A stretch of DNA of 64,000 bases from Leptodontidium sp. MPI-SDFR-AT-0119 (GCA_020726505.1 JAHLEZ010000004.1:496001-560000); one strand, 5' to 3'; positions 20,666 through 32,589 are shown, counted from the first letter of the stretch. Notes: generated by a model not told the origin, from the letters alone. Program-made: numbers and translations.

Positions 20666-21454
20666 TTGGCTACAGGGTCATTTGGTCCGTGCGGCCAACG
20701 ACTGCGAACGGTAATTCTGCGAGCTGGCCCCTCATTGGCCAGTCAAGGGTGGGCAGCGAAGTGGATTACCTGCCAAAGAGGGTCTGACTTATGAGATAAA
20801 TATCTCACCCGAAATCTTTCAGGATCGTATCGAGCCGGAGCGGGAGTGCGGAAACCCTCCCCGCCCCAATTCCCCGTCCCTCCTTTTTCCCAGCCATCCA
20901 AGGGGAGGGTCGTGCTAGCCCATCTTGTCAATTTTCGAGACTGGAGGAAGAGAAGAGAGAATAGAGTATAGATTCTCCTGTCGCCTAGCTACTCTCCTAT
21001 ACTTACTATTCCTTTAATCCCGCATGAAAAATAATTAAGACCTTCTTATCCACAATACAACTCCAGATATTCATATCCACGAGGAGATGAGCAAGATAGT
21101 TTAGTCTCTTCAGTACACCAAGTTTTATAAGCAACCCGGTCACTATCGCGGCAAAGCTACACCAGAATTGAGAGATAGCGATAGCATGATACGAGTAGCG
21201 TTGATCTCTGGATCATCAAACCTATTTAGGTCAATTAATCATAGCTTTCGGCTGGTGTTTGCCATTAAAAGTGGGGGTAGTTGAAAGATTAGGCTTATCT
21301 TTTGTATCGGCTGTTACTCGACTGTAACAGTATATATATCTGCATTGACCTATGGAGTCGAATTTTCTCTTCTAAATCAAAAGAGTCAACGAGAATTCTA
21401 TCTGAGGTTTTCCTGACTCACGTTTCAGGACTGTTGTATTGAAGACCAAACACC
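20666..21454. other. Intergenic, upstream of sugar transporter
   Basis: A GC-richer segment (20690-20950) follows the hydrolase fragment, then an AT-leaning promoter region with a TATATATAT near 21330. No gene recognised. Confidence 0.4.
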
Positions 21455-23373
21455 ATGTTCGGGCTAAAGATGGACCTGGTTCCACGATCGTCGGGCCTTG
21501 TTTCCATTCTACTTGTCGGCGCATCATGTATCACATCAGCGGTACGTGAAGTCACGACTTGCTACACCGTGGAACTATATTACTAACGCAGCATGAAGAC
21601 GCTTGGGTTTGACGGTTCTATGATGTACGACCTTATCTATCCTGTCTATTAGCATTTTGCTAACCAAAAGTAGGAACGGACTCAATATCCTTCCATCCTA
21701 CACCGACTACTTCGAACTCAACACTACAACCTTAGCTCTCAACACTGCCTCTGTTTATCTAGGGGGCTGTTTTGTTTGTCTTTTCTATGGTCAATTCACC
21801 GATATCGTCGGAAGAAAGCCTGCGCTTTTCTATGCGGCTCTACTCACGCTTTTTTCGGCTATTCTGCAGGCTGCATCTCAAAATATCGCCATGTTTGTTG
21901 TAGCAAGAGTACTGATAGGCGTCGGAACAAGTGCTTCCGCTATCGCTGGTACCTTAGCCATTCATTTTCCCCAGCGATCCAGAGGCTAACATACTTCGAT
22001 AGGACCTACATACGTCGCCGAAACCATCCCATTCCGGTGGCGTGCATGGGGTTTGGGTGCTTTCTATGATTTCTGGTATGTTGGTGAGTACAAACCTTTC
22101 CCAACTACTAGACAGAACCGCCCGGCTAAGTATTAAAATGCCAGGTGGGTTGATCGCTGCTGGGGTCACATATGGAACGGCGAAGATGGATTCTACGTGG
22201 GCATGGCGCCTACCTTCCGGTCTGCAAGGCGTCTTCAGTCTTGTCTGCATTGCCATATTGCCTTTCCTTCCCGAATCTCCGCGCTGGCTAGTTCACAAGG
22301 GCCGCCTTGATGAAGCGCTCGACGTTGTTGCGATTACGTATGCAGACGGTGATGCCACCCATCCTGTTGCCCTTGCATCTTTCCGTGAGATAGTCGATAC
22401 ATTGAACTGGGAGAAGGAAGCTGGCGAGACCATGTCATTCATACAGATGGCAAAGACGCCGTCCAGCCGGAAGAGAACCTTGCTGGCTGTGTCGGTGTCT
22501 GTGTTCGTTATGCTCTCCGGTACTATAAATCCCCATTCTTGGTGAAATGTTCTTCCTAATACGATTAGGAAATAACATCATATCTTTCTATTTGGGCACT
22601 ATGCTCGAAAATGCCGGCATCACGAACAGTACCACGCAACTTGAAATTGTAAGTGCGAACTGGCTCCTACAAAATGCTTCAACTAATGACTTAAGAACGT
22701 CATCCTTAATGCCTTCTGCTTGGTGGTTGCAATCGCGGGCACGGCCTGCCTGAACAAGATCGGCCGGAAACCTCTAGGAGCCATCAGTGTCGGGCTTCTT
22801 GCCTTCTTCCTTTTCTTGATTGGTGGCTTGACAAAAGTCTACGGCGATTCCGAGAACACCTCCGGCATCTACGCTACTGTAGCCTCAATCTTCTTGTTCC
22901 AGGGCAGCTACAGTTTCGGGTTGACTCCACTTACGGTCCTCTATCCGCCAGAGGTCCTGAACTTCTCTATCCGTTCCAACGGAATGGCATTGTACACACA
23001 AGTGGGAAATCTAATCGGGTAAGCATCCGCCCGCCCTCCACTTCTACTTAACTTATACGTTACTTACTAACATATTGTTATTTCCAGTGTGATGGTAACA
23101 TTCGCATTTCCTTACGCAATGGAAGCAATCGGATGGAAGACATACATGATAAACGGTGCCTGGGATGTCCTGGAGCTCGCCTTTATCGTTTTCTTTTGGG
23201 TGGAGACAAAAGGTAAGACATTGGAGGAGATCGATGAAGTCTTGGATGGGGAAAAGCATACTAGTGTCCCGGATCTTGAGGATATACTCCGCGGCAAGGC
23301 TGATGTGGATAACATCTTTGAGGGAATCGATCCAGGAACTGCTCCAGTTGAGAGGGACCAGCAAAGTCGCTAG
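21455..23373 (+). CDS. MFS sugar transporter (510 aa, 8 exons)
   Basis: Exons 21455-21541, 21599-21624, 21674-21948, 22003-22083, 22145-22519, 22569-22648, 22696-23018 and 23088-23373 join in frame through seven GT-AG introns, giving 510 residues, normal for the family. Sugar-porter signatures are in the right order: GQFTDIVGRKPALF after TM2, PTYVAETIPFRWRAW, the LPESPRWLVHKGR motif at the end of TM6, NKIGRKPLGA after TM8, LTPLTVLYPPEVL, and a C-terminal VETKGKTLEEIDEVL. The arrangement resembles fungal lactose/hexose permease-like members. It acts as a plasma-membrane proton symporter or facilitator; the exact sugar cannot be read. Every splice junction preserves a conserved motif, so the gene is intact despite lying between transposons. 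It is the best-preserved gene of the 13-kb block. Confidence 0.9.
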
Positions 23374-23883
23374 GTCGACCCAGCTAGTCATAATTAACAT
23401 GATCGTATTCAGTTCACAGATTCATTCACTAAGTTCGAAGAACATGACATTTCTTACTTTATTATCGCATTATCGGTGTCAGCTATACAATTCTCCGCAA
23501 AGATTTCACGAAATATGCGCCGCGTACGATCTGTGATTCGGGCATTGGGAGAGGGTGTTTCGTCGTAAGAGGTGCGATATGTCAGTATGAGGTGGGAAAG
23601 AAGGGCGGGAAGAAATGATGTTGAAAGTGATAGGAGTCGGAGACTTGCGGGTGACCATACGAACTTGATTTTTCGCATGCCCAGCTCACCACATATTCTC
23701 TGGTCCTGGATCTAGCTGGCCGATGGGTGGACTTAGTACTGTATTCGATTTGTCTACTGTACTGTACCTTTAGGAGGAATCACGTTATACCATTACTAGA
23801 AAGTGGGCCGCCTGGCAAATTTCTGCCTACTAAAAACACAGGAAGGCCTGGTTTAAGAGCAGCCGATTATGGCTGCCTTATGG
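23374..23883. other. Intergenic between transporter and MULE
   Basis: 3' flank of the transporter; no gene seen. Confidence 0.5.
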
Positions 23884-26407
23884 TTAAAATAGGGGACAGC
23901 TAAATCGACACACGGAAATAGCTAAATCGACATACGCTAAAAATGTATTGACTTGGCGAGTGTCATCTATTAACCTCGCTATATTATACTAATTTGTACT
24001 GCGTGGCAAGGAAGCCTTATGTATAGTATAAATGTTTATAATTATGTAATTACCCCTAGCTAGGAATGAAAATTGAAGTTATTTAGACTACTTAAGTAAT
24101 CACTACTACTACTACTACTACTTCTGCTATTATTATAACTTCTATTCTTCGACCTTGTGGCCCCGCCCCTCCTATAGCGATTTACAGCGACGTTGCTAGT
24201 GCTTTTGCTATATTCCAGGCGTATGCTAAAGCTAATGGCTATACTCTCCGGCAATAGGATTTAAGGCTATTCTATACATTGTTTATCTGTGATCGCGCAA
24301 GTAAATACGACGTAAGAGGAAAGTAAAAGGATATACACTCTTCTAAGAGACGCCAGAATATAGGTTCAAAGAAGTGTAAATGTCTAATGAGGGTTACTCT
24401 TGTATAAGACAAGGTTTTAAGGCAGTGGGAAGTAAGGGTCCTAGAGGCAACACATAACTATGCGGCCTCTGCAGATTCTATAGCTCATCTAGTACACAGA
24501 ATTGCTTTTGCCCCTGTAGAGATTCGTGCCTCTATTAATACCTTAGTTAAGGCTGGTCTCCCGAATGCACAAATCCTATCGGCCCTACGAGAAGAGAACT
24601 CAGGTGTTATACTAGTCTCTAAAGATATCTCGAATCTTGTACAAAAGGAGCGAAAGAAGTAACTCGGCGAAAAGACCCCTATTTAATGGCTTATGGAGGT
24701 ACTGTCCCTAATAATTCCTGTCTACTTATTACTAACAAATCTTATAGGAATTGCAAGCTAATAATTTTCACCCTTAGTACTACCCTTATACCGGTGCCTT
24801 ACAACGACTCTTCTTTATTTATCTTACCTCACTCGAACTTTGGAAGCAGTATTTAGATGTTTTACTCTTCGACTATACATATAAAACAAACCGATTTAAT
24901 ATGCTATTACTAAATATATGTGGAATATTAAGGAATAATATAGTGATTTAGCTTAGATTGGCATTTTTATCAGGGGAAACACAAAGTGACTACAATTAGG
25001 CTATTACTTAGCTTCGTTCTTTAATACTTGAGAACACTATTATAGAGCTAGTTTCTATTATAACAGATAGAGAGCTTACTCTAATGAAGTATTTAGATAC
25101 ACAATTCCCTACTTCTCGATATATCCTCTGCCGGTGGTATATTAATATAAATGTATTAGCAAAGACTAAGAAGTACTTTCTAGGTCTTATTAAAGGAGAA
25201 GATAGGAAGTAGGCACGCTATCCGAAGTTCTAGGCATTTCTAAGCTACTAGAATACACTACTAGCTAGTATAATAGAGTAGGCGTACGATGAATTGCTTA
25301 AGGAGATAAGGATCCGGTTCCCGTTGTAGGCAATGAGTTACTATGAAGGTACTTAACTCTTATAAAAGGAGAAGCTTATAGCCTTTTAGGTCGACTAATC
25401 AAATCACTTCGGGGTCACTGTTACGAGTCTTATTAAGGGTTGCCATGCTACTCTAAAGCTATATTTACAGCGTGGGCATATAGACCTTAGGGGTGTGTTC
25501 CTTAAAATGTAACTCTTTTGGACCGCTTAACATACCGGCATTTATACAGCTATTACACAGCAGTAATTACGGCCTAGACACAGTACAAATACCCCTCTTT
25601 TTGCTGCTGTACTTCAGCTTATTTATAGCTATGCCCTTTTAAGGATTGCTCAGGAGGAGAGTAAGCTCCCCTACTAAGGGCCTCCTCCAAATAGCTGTAC
25701 ATGTACCACATAATAGGCCTTTGGTTTACCTTACTAGCACACAATCTACAAGAGAAAGTAAGAAGGCGGCGTAATCCTCTTAAGCGATATTTATCCCTAT
25801 TAATATTATAGGCTTATTTCAAGTGCTTTTCCTAAGCCGCCATCTAACCCTCAGCCTCTTCCACTCTTGAATCTAATAAGAGTAAAAGGGAAAGGAAGGC
25901 CAAAAGGTGTACTAAGTAGTAGCTCACGTGTAACACCTTCTAATACTCGGCGAGAGCCTTTATTTTAGGAGCTCCCCTCTAGTTCTGCCCCTGCATCTTT
26001 TAGGCAGACTCCTATAGTGCAAACTATACTGTCTATAACTACTCTCGCGATATAAAGGCTTAAGCTTGGGCATCGTGATTTATACGAGCCTAGTACTCGT
26101 CGCGAGAGGGCTTATATATAAGGCATTTCATTAGTTTATTAAATAGATAGTATTAAAGATGCTACTGTAATTACTGTAGCTACGATGTAACGACAAGTAA
26201 TTAGTGGCATTGAGGTATATAGCCAGGATGTAGACTTTGAAGTAGATAATGATTTTGATAGGCTGGCATAATTCTAGTTATACACTGTACATAAGTATCC
26301 ATACAAATTCTGGTGGTGATAAATACACACTTCATTTTCGGCTCGCTTGCTTAGCGTATGTCGATTTAGCTATTTCCGTGTGTCGATTTAGCTGTCCCCT
26401 TAAAATA
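23884..26407. mobile_element. Mutator-like element (MULE), 23892-26399, with 49-bp TIRs
   Basis: Identical 49-bp terminal inverted repeats run from 23892 to 23940 and from 26351 to 26399. They begin GGGGACAGCTAAATCGACAC and contain two copies of a GCTAAATCGACA motif. The direct repeat TTAAAATA flanks the element (23884-23891 and 26400-26407). It extends to 9 bp (TTAAAATAG) if the first G is counted in the duplication, the usual MULE length. The interior holds a transposase relic in the plus orientation. Identical TIRs but a ruined coding region point to a fairly recent insertion followed by RIP-type mutation. Confidence 0.9.
24300..26010 (+). pseudogene. MULE transposase, destroyed by stop codons
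   Basis: Conserved fungal MULE transposase text is readable through many stops. It starts with an N-terminal helix-rich segment (EIRASINTLVKAGLPNAQIL at about 24525). A catalytic-core stretch follows (ITDRELTLMKYLDTQFP, then CRWYININVLAKTKKYFLG at 25060-25190), and then FGVTVTSLIKGCHATLK near 25410. A decayed SWIM-type zinc region (NSCTCTT) is followed by a C-terminal VKGKGRPKG AT-hook-like motif near 25890. Most stops are TAG/TAA where the family has Trp or Gln, as expected from C-to-T and G-to-A changes. It cannot encode an active protein. Confidence 0.8.
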
Positions 26408-27143
26408 GATGGCCGCTCTTTTGGGCTCTCTACAATTGAACGGACTGTCTCTACTACCATTTGCTGTGGGCTAAAAGTTGCTTCATGCTGCGGGGTTAGC
26501 GAAGGGGGCGTATTACATAGGTCTCGTTAGGAAGGGGTTAATAGCGTATAACGAGGGTAAATGGCCGAGCGAAAAGGGGGTTAAAAAGAGATTAAAGAGT
26601 ATGATAATCGAGTAGCGGGGTGAGCGAGCTCTTATAAACGTTAAAAGCGGCGCTAGGCCTGCGCACGCGCCTTGCCCGAAGTAGAGGGTCGCTAAACCCG
26701 GGGGGGCAAACCGTAGTACTGAGATTATATTTAAATTAATATTAAATTAATTACTATTATAATTATAAATTTATTTTTATAAATTTTTTATATTAAATTC
26801 TTTGCTTTAAAAACTAAAGGGTTTTTAAAAATAAAAACAAGAAAATAAAAAAGAAATTGTTAGATAGAAAATAAGTTTTGATTTAAATTATTATTTTTTG
26901 TTTTTTTAATAGAATGCTAGATTTTTATATAGTTATATATAGTATTAAAAGTTAAAAAATATTATTATTATATTTATATTTATTTTAATTTTAATATAAA
27001 GTTATATAATATAATTATTTATTTGAATTAATTTATTTAAATTAAAATTGAATTTTTTCAAACCCCGTGAATTATAATTAAATTAAGTTAATTAAATATA
27101 TTTTAATTCTTTTTAATTTTTTAATTAATTTTTTGTCACGCTA
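26408..27143. repeat. Right arm of the 13-kb unit: GC-mixed spacer, then AT-rich RIP-like end
   Basis: 26408-26725 is of mixed composition without a gene. 26726-27143 is almost pure A/T with AATTAA motifs and terminates in GTCACGCTA, the hAT-like end. Confidence 0.6.
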
Positions 27144-27357
27144 GTGGTTTCCCTTTGGTGGCCGCTTCGAGAAAAGGTAGGTAGATTGAATATTCACGTG
27201 ATATACCTCATTCCCAGCCCACGAAGTCTCTCAGACATCAGTAACATCTGTTCAAAATTCCCCAGCCTCATTGGTATATCCGAGTTAGCACAACCCACTT
27301 GTGCCCAGACCTATCGGTTAGGGTGTTATAAGGGGAAAAGTAAAAGTAAATACCGGA

Positions 27358-27931
27358 TTAAGCGGGCCCTTCTAAACCATCTTCGTCAGATCATCCCAAG
27401 CCATATTTATGCAGCTTTTCACCACCGAACGTATCTAGCTGTAGAAGCGTTAGGATCTCCTCTCTCAAATGCGTCCTCAATGCAGGCGAGAAAAACTCTC
27501 TAGAATCTTCTTGAACTTCTCTCTATCCCACTTCTCGACCTTCACTCCATAAACATACACTTTGAACCGCTTCAACCCCTCTTGGAAGGCATGGTGTTGC
27601 TCGAGATTCCTTTTCATAATACCTTTCTGCCCGGTGTATGCTTCGATGGAGGGAAAAAATAGATTTCTTCGTAGTGGTGGTGCTCATGCACTCTTTCGAC
27701 CTAGCATCAGCAGAAGATTAGGAAGTCGGTCATGTCGGTGGGGCGGGTTCGCTGGGCGTATTGGAAAGTTATGGAGTTGAGGGAACGGAGCATGAGGTTG
27801 TGCGCGAAGCACATATCGGTTGCGACATTGAATCCTATCAAGACGGTATGGATGTGAGCAGTACGAGCCAGACCTATAAGGACGCTATTTGAGTCGCTGG
27901 AGATTTGGGAGTTAAGTATTAGAGACCACAA
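27358..27931 (-). pseudogene. Hemerythrin-like (HHE) domain protein, decayed
   Basis: Minus-strand text matches fungal hemerythrin-like proteins: a first helix with FNVATDMCFAHNLMLRSLN, then RVHEHHHYEEIYFFPSIEAY with the iron-ligand H...HxxxE pattern, then IMKRNLEQHHAFQEGLKRF. Defects: TGA (27707-27709) and TAG (27701-27703) stand where the family has Trp residues (FC-C-VERVHEHHH), and a one-base frameshift follows KKILESF. Beyond it the text continues in another frame (PALRTHLREEILTLLQLDTF), ending near 27358. The first exon is not found. The metal ligands survive but the gene cannot be read through. It lies just outside the right end of the 13-kb unit. Confidence 0.75.
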
Positions 27932-28507
27932 TCAGCGAAGCCTTATAGTAGCAGGTGACAGAGCAAGTACTTACTTGAAAGCTTGCATTGGCGTGTATTT
28001 ACAAATGAACTGAACCTTGCACCAAAAAGAGCTCGTGGGCCGTCGTGGTCATAGCTCTTAGTTAATAGCACGATCTAGCTTTAGTCTACAGTTCTCTTTT
28101 TGAGAAAAGTTGTTACCCTAATTAAGGTTCACTTTGTAGGCGTGAAAAAGGCGGCTGGGAAGCTCCTGTCCGAAACAGTTTAAGTTAGTTACTTAGTAGT
28201 AAAACCATTAGTTTACAAAGCTTGCTAGACGCCGTTAAGACAACGTATAATTTTACGCTTACTAGAACCAAAGGACTAGCGGCCTATCGAGGGAGAATTA
28301 CGTACTGTACTTACGCTAATGCCGCGGAGAATTTTCTAACGAAACAAACACTAATCTTTTTTGTTTTACTATGCACGGCCGGTCTATTTTCTATTATTTG
28401 TGATCTCTTTCTACAATATGTTGCACTATTTTGCAATGACTTTTCTCGCCGAATTAGGTATTTTGAAAACGCTTCCTAGTCGATCCTCTGCATTTGTGCA
28501 TTGGTAG

Positions 28508-29191
28508 CCAGACGGAAGCCCATCGATGCAACAGCTGTCTCCTTTCAACACGTCCATCAAGATCAAAGATTCCTTCCGTGTTCTGGATGTGCTGGCCGTA
28601 AATACGAAGGTCTTCTTGGTAGTCTTCAGTGCCTGTCTAAATGGAACCAGCAGAGCTTCTGATACGGGAGATAGCCTCGGGTTCGCCCATGCAGTGCTAG
28701 CAGCAGGTGCAGGTACCTTCCTAGGGGCATTGTGGGAAGTAGACAATCTGGCAACCATGATACTCATGCATTTCTTCTACACTAACATCATAGCGTTGCC
28801 GTCTCCGAGTCGTAACTCCATAACAATAGCCCAGTGTTGGCAAAGAGCAATCGAGGCAATGGCAGACTCCCGACCAGAGCAGGCTGCACCTCTCATTGAG
28901 CAAATCTTGTGGACATGGGACCGTATGGAACAAGAAGGTCTGGAGCCAGGGAAGTTCAGTAAGGAAGGGAAGAACAAGCTTGAGAGATTGTTGAGCAGAG
29001 CCAAGAGACCGAGCTACGCCGATGAATTCGACTTCAACCATCCTTACTTCTGGGCTCCATTTTGCTTGGTCGGAGATGCGGGGCAGTACTTTATGACTGT
29101 GTTAGGTCTAGGAGAGGATTCCGAGCGTGAAATGGATCGTTTGAGGGCTGAAATGGATAATGCGTGGCCCGTTAGACGCAAGAATGTATAA
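28508..29191 (+). pseudogene. CHAT-domain (caspase-like) protein, C-terminal fragment
   Basis: An open frame of 228 codons after a TAG at 28505 gives the C-terminal half of a fungal CHAT domain. It contains FLVVFSACLNGTSRASDTGD, with the predicted catalytic Cys in the SAC motif, then LGFAHAVLAAGAGTFLGALW, ATMILMHFFY, and a normal family ending with FDFNHPYFWAPFCLVGDAG. The region that should hold the catalytic His and the upstream TPR or ankyrin array is missing. The TAG reads as a former CAG in a continuing frame (FVHW-stop-PDGSP). CHAT peptidases in fungi sit at the end of large TPR proteins and are linked to regulated cell death by family analogy. An internal ATG (28526) could still start a short protein, but without the His it should be inactive. 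Confidence 0.75.
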
Positions 29192-30599
29192 AAGTTGAAT
29201 TTTTTACACTACATTGAAAAAAACCAAAAAAGATTACAAATAGCCTAGTAGTCGAGCTGAGGAGGAATTTAAGCCATGAACAGAGGCGTGAAGAGGATTT
29301 AAAGAAAACAGCAACAAGTCTGTAAGGCCCTAATGCTCCACTGCTATGGGCGATTACCTATGATAAAACGTGGATCTATTTTCAGGTGGGTTTAGTTCGG
29401 GATCCCTAGGAGCCTGTTTAGGCTCCTAAGGATCATCGCCAAAACTTGGCAAGACAAAATAAAAAGGCCATTGTCTATATGTAGCGTAGTCAAAGATCAC
29501 ATGCGTGGGTGAGAAGTGGTTCTACTCTGGGGCTGCTCAGGAGCTGCTTAGGTTTCTCAGGTGAGGTGGTGAGGGGGGAGTGAGCCGAGGGTGATTGGCG
29601 CCTGAGTTGAAGCGGCGAGTTTACTAACCGACCTTGGGATGAAGAAGAAAAAAGTTATGTTCTACTACTATGGCGGTAATTTGGATCCCGTTGGCGGCGC
29701 TTCTGCTGTTTCTCCAAAAGATGCTCAAGTAGTGGCCGACATACTTATCAAGATGCAAGCTGAAGCAGATGTCATCTCGGGCAAGGCAATTATTCCTCGC
29801 TTCACATTCTTTTAGATATCGATCAACAGAATAGTCGTTGTAGAAGCTAGGCAATTAGTTTAGTTTGTGAGGAAAGAGCTGGAGTTTGTATCAGGGGACT
29901 TTGGCAGGGATTTGAGAGGGATTTGAGTTTTTCCGAGAGTCTTTTTGTTGCTGATCTGGAATGCATGAGGGACATGATACCATGAGTCGCGTGTTGCAGA
30001 AGGTATTAAGAAATGGAATTGTCTTTCAACGTCCCTGTGGAATTCTTCGAGCGTGAAGTACCTGTGACATTGTGACTTCGTCAATGAATTGGATCTTGCT
30101 CAATGGAGCCAATGTGATCTAGAATTCTTGTGGGGTTTGAGAGCGCCTCGTCGATTCTAATATTTTGCTTCCAATCACCACGTGAAAAACAAGAGTCCCC
30201 TCGACCCTTCCAGGATTTTGGTCCTCTCAGATTTGAATCCACTCACTGCTTCATGACAATATCAAACCAACTCAACATGGGTTTCACATCCATCTATATT
30301 CACTATACATCAACTTCACAGTACCTTCAAATCAAATGCAGATCGATTTCCAATCACCTTCGCATCGATATGGGATCAGATTCACAGTATCAAAATCTAC
30401 GTCCCCCCCCCCCCCAAAGGCTTAAGTAGTATTCTCTGGTAGCTGGCCCACATCACTCGGCTCCGCGGAATTCCGTTTACGGATTTTAAAATCCATGCGT
30501 CTAGAAACAGCCTATACACCACCAATCTCTCAATACATCTTCGCACTCTGTTATGAACAGATTCTGAGAATCCCAGCGAGAATATAGCATCACCGGCTG
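29192..30599. other. Intergenic with dispersed repeat; no gene assigned
   Basis: Contains a 9-bp-stem hairpin (TAGGAGCCT / AGGCTCCTA, 29405-29426), the dispersed CTCAGG repeat and a C14 tract near 30402-30415. No coding signal. Confidence 0.45.
29515..29640 (+). repeat. Dispersed CTCAGG-type repeat, copy 1
   Basis: Shares an ordered set of blocks with the minus strand of 55575-55700: GCTCAGG motifs, CTCAGGTGAG, TGAGCCGAGGGTGATT, GCGCCTGAG, AGCGGC, TTACTAACCG. The match is clear over about 100 bp with gaps. Probably the end of a transposon family with subterminal repeats; no TSD was identified. Confidence 0.6.
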
Positions 30600-31916
30600 T
30601 CTGCTTGTTGCATCCCCTGAAGTCTCGCTTGGGATCTTGGCGATGTCAGCCAACCAGCTGCTGGAATTTCCGAACTAGCAAATGGAGTTTATGGCGCACT
30701 TGCTCAGTGAAATACGATGATACAAGTTTGATGTGCATAGATGCAGTGCCACATGCAGCTAGGCGAGAAACCCCGATATTGCTGCCATCCAGATCTCGCT
30801 TGCAAGCCAATCAACAGGGAGACTTTCCAAGCAAGCAAATGGCACAGCTGCATGGAAAAACTTGACCAATAATCGCTGCTCCACCTTGGCATAGAATGTC
30901 TCTGCTCTTCAAAATGGAGTATCTTAGAAAGGTCGGCATCGAATTTCATATCTATTAAACAAGCTTGGGCAGCATTGACGACCCTCTTTAACCAAATCTT
31001 CTATCTGGCGCATCTAGCATGGCAGCAATCTAACGGTGCTCGGTATTCTTGCAATAATCCTCGAAATCTTCGTCGACAGCAATCGATTCATCACGGGCTA
31101 AGATGGTGGATTTGTGCTTATGAATCATCGAATGAGATTTTTCGGGGCTTGGGGTTTGGCAACGGACAGAAGGTCTGTCATTTGTTGACAACATATCACG
31201 CATTTGCTAGCATCATGGTCAACACTGTGCTTCATCCAAATGACGAGTCTATCTATGATTCTCAGACGATCAAATTTGGCCAGCTTGTCTAGAGGCTGAC
31301 ACAGCTCCACGATGTATCTACTAATCTATCAGGACTCAAGAGACTTCCGGGCTATCTGATGGATATGGAAATGTCGATTACAGATATGGGATATAGGTAT
31401 TGAAGGATTCTAAGATGTTTTTCTATAATTAACCCTTCAACCCATTCTTCTTCCTAGGCTGGCTGAAATTCCCAAAATGTCTGGTACATTCAGAGCTAAT
31501 CTATTTTCCACTTTCTAGGGATGCCATTACTATATTTAATCGCCATCAAATGCCGAATACATAGAATCAGAGGACAAGGGGTCAAGCTTCTCGAATCAAG
31601 CTCTCATCGGGAGGGAATGTGGGATGCTAAGACCACAGCTTGCGTTGCGACAAAATTCATAGCCGCGGAGGGAGGGGATCTATACAGCGATATCGTGGAA
31701 GGAGATGTTCCCATGCCGTATGACTTCGTCGAAGCTGAAGTCTCGGATTCACTACCTCTTCCAGATTCTTGCCGACTGCGAGAAGTTGAGGTAGTTTTGT
31801 TGGGCGCCCCGATGGAAACCATCAATGTTTTCTGCAAACGTTTGAAGGATGGCAATTGGCATAGGGTTATGCTTTCAGAATACCATATCCCGTCACAATG
31901 TTGGAAAGATGCTTGA
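30600..31916 (+). pseudogene. Decayed coding region, possibly F-box-like
   Basis: One plus frame holds long readable stretches broken by stops. The first is LFNQIFYLAHLAWQQSNGAR followed by SNEIFRGLGFGNGQKVCHLL (30975-31290). After several stops, 31521-31916 continues to a Leu-rich end (LREVEVVLLGAPMETINVF and DGNWHRVMLSEYHIPSQCW). The layout (N-terminal helical part, long middle, 'dG.W..v.LsE' repeats at the end) resembles fungal F-box proteins, but no F-box motif is preserved. Assignment is tentative. Confidence 0.3.
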
Positions 31917-32589
31917 CCTGAGGTTGCAATGCTTCGTGGTGCAGGCGCTTGAAGTCCTAATTTACTTCGGATTCGGATCCAATGGATTCCTGGGTGGCGG
32001 TAAATCGAAATAAGTTAGGGATAGCCCTATAACTCATTTCTGTAGTATTTTTAGTTACTTTCCAGCGAGAAAGAGGTTCATGGGCTAGATTCTTCCTGTG
32101 AGTACGCTAAAAAAAAATTTGACTCCACCTCTCAAATGATGTATTTAGTGGAAAGTTTCGCACGCAGCTCTCACTTGTACTTCACTGATGTTTCTTTCGT
32201 TCCTGCGAAGTCAAAAAATCGAATCTCGCAAGATGTCGCAGCTACCGCACTGCTCAACAGGAGAATGGTGCCCATGACTAAGCATGCACATAGGATTTGT
32301 AGGGTTTGTTAGTTTCAACGGTTGGCTGACATAACAGAAAAGCAGATGAGGAGCCATGAAGCTTATCTGAACCGCTTTCCTCCTTCCTACCTTCACAGAC
32401 TGATATCATCACATGAAGTCAGTCCTATTTGCGCACTGGCTGTGAGTTTCGACCAGACCAAATCCACAGCACTCTGACCTCCTTTCATTACGCCAGGTCA
32501 ACCATCTTTATCACTTGCATCACAGAAGGACTCCATGTTTATAGCCTAGAATAAATATCAGGGCCAATCTTCGAGGCTCCAGTCATAGC
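31917..32589. other. Intergenic, nothing recognised
   Basis: Short shadow frames only. Confidence 0.5.

Larger units (their letters stand above)
14192..27151. mobile_element. Candidate 13-kb hAT-like unit (ends 14200 and 27143) with nested cargo
   Basis: The left end at 14200 reads CAGCGTGATAAAT. The right end, read inward from 27143 on the minus strand, is TAGCGTGACAAAA. Both are followed by AATTAA-rich subterminal sequence. The flanking octamers are GTAGTTTC (14192-14199) and GTGGTTTC (27144-27151), a 7/8 match of the length hAT elements duplicate. CAGCGTGA also begins the smaller hAT-like element at 18459. The enclosed DNA includes two intact genes (17233, 21455), relics and later insertions. 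No intact transposase is visible. Alternative: two separate same-family ends whose flanks match by chance, or a recombinant between two copies. I infer, but cannot prove, a single insertion. Confidence 0.45.

Noticed and set aside
29405..29426. Hairpin as a transcription terminator
   Set aside because: Bacterial-type terminators do not apply to this fungal genome; isolated palindrome without gene context.
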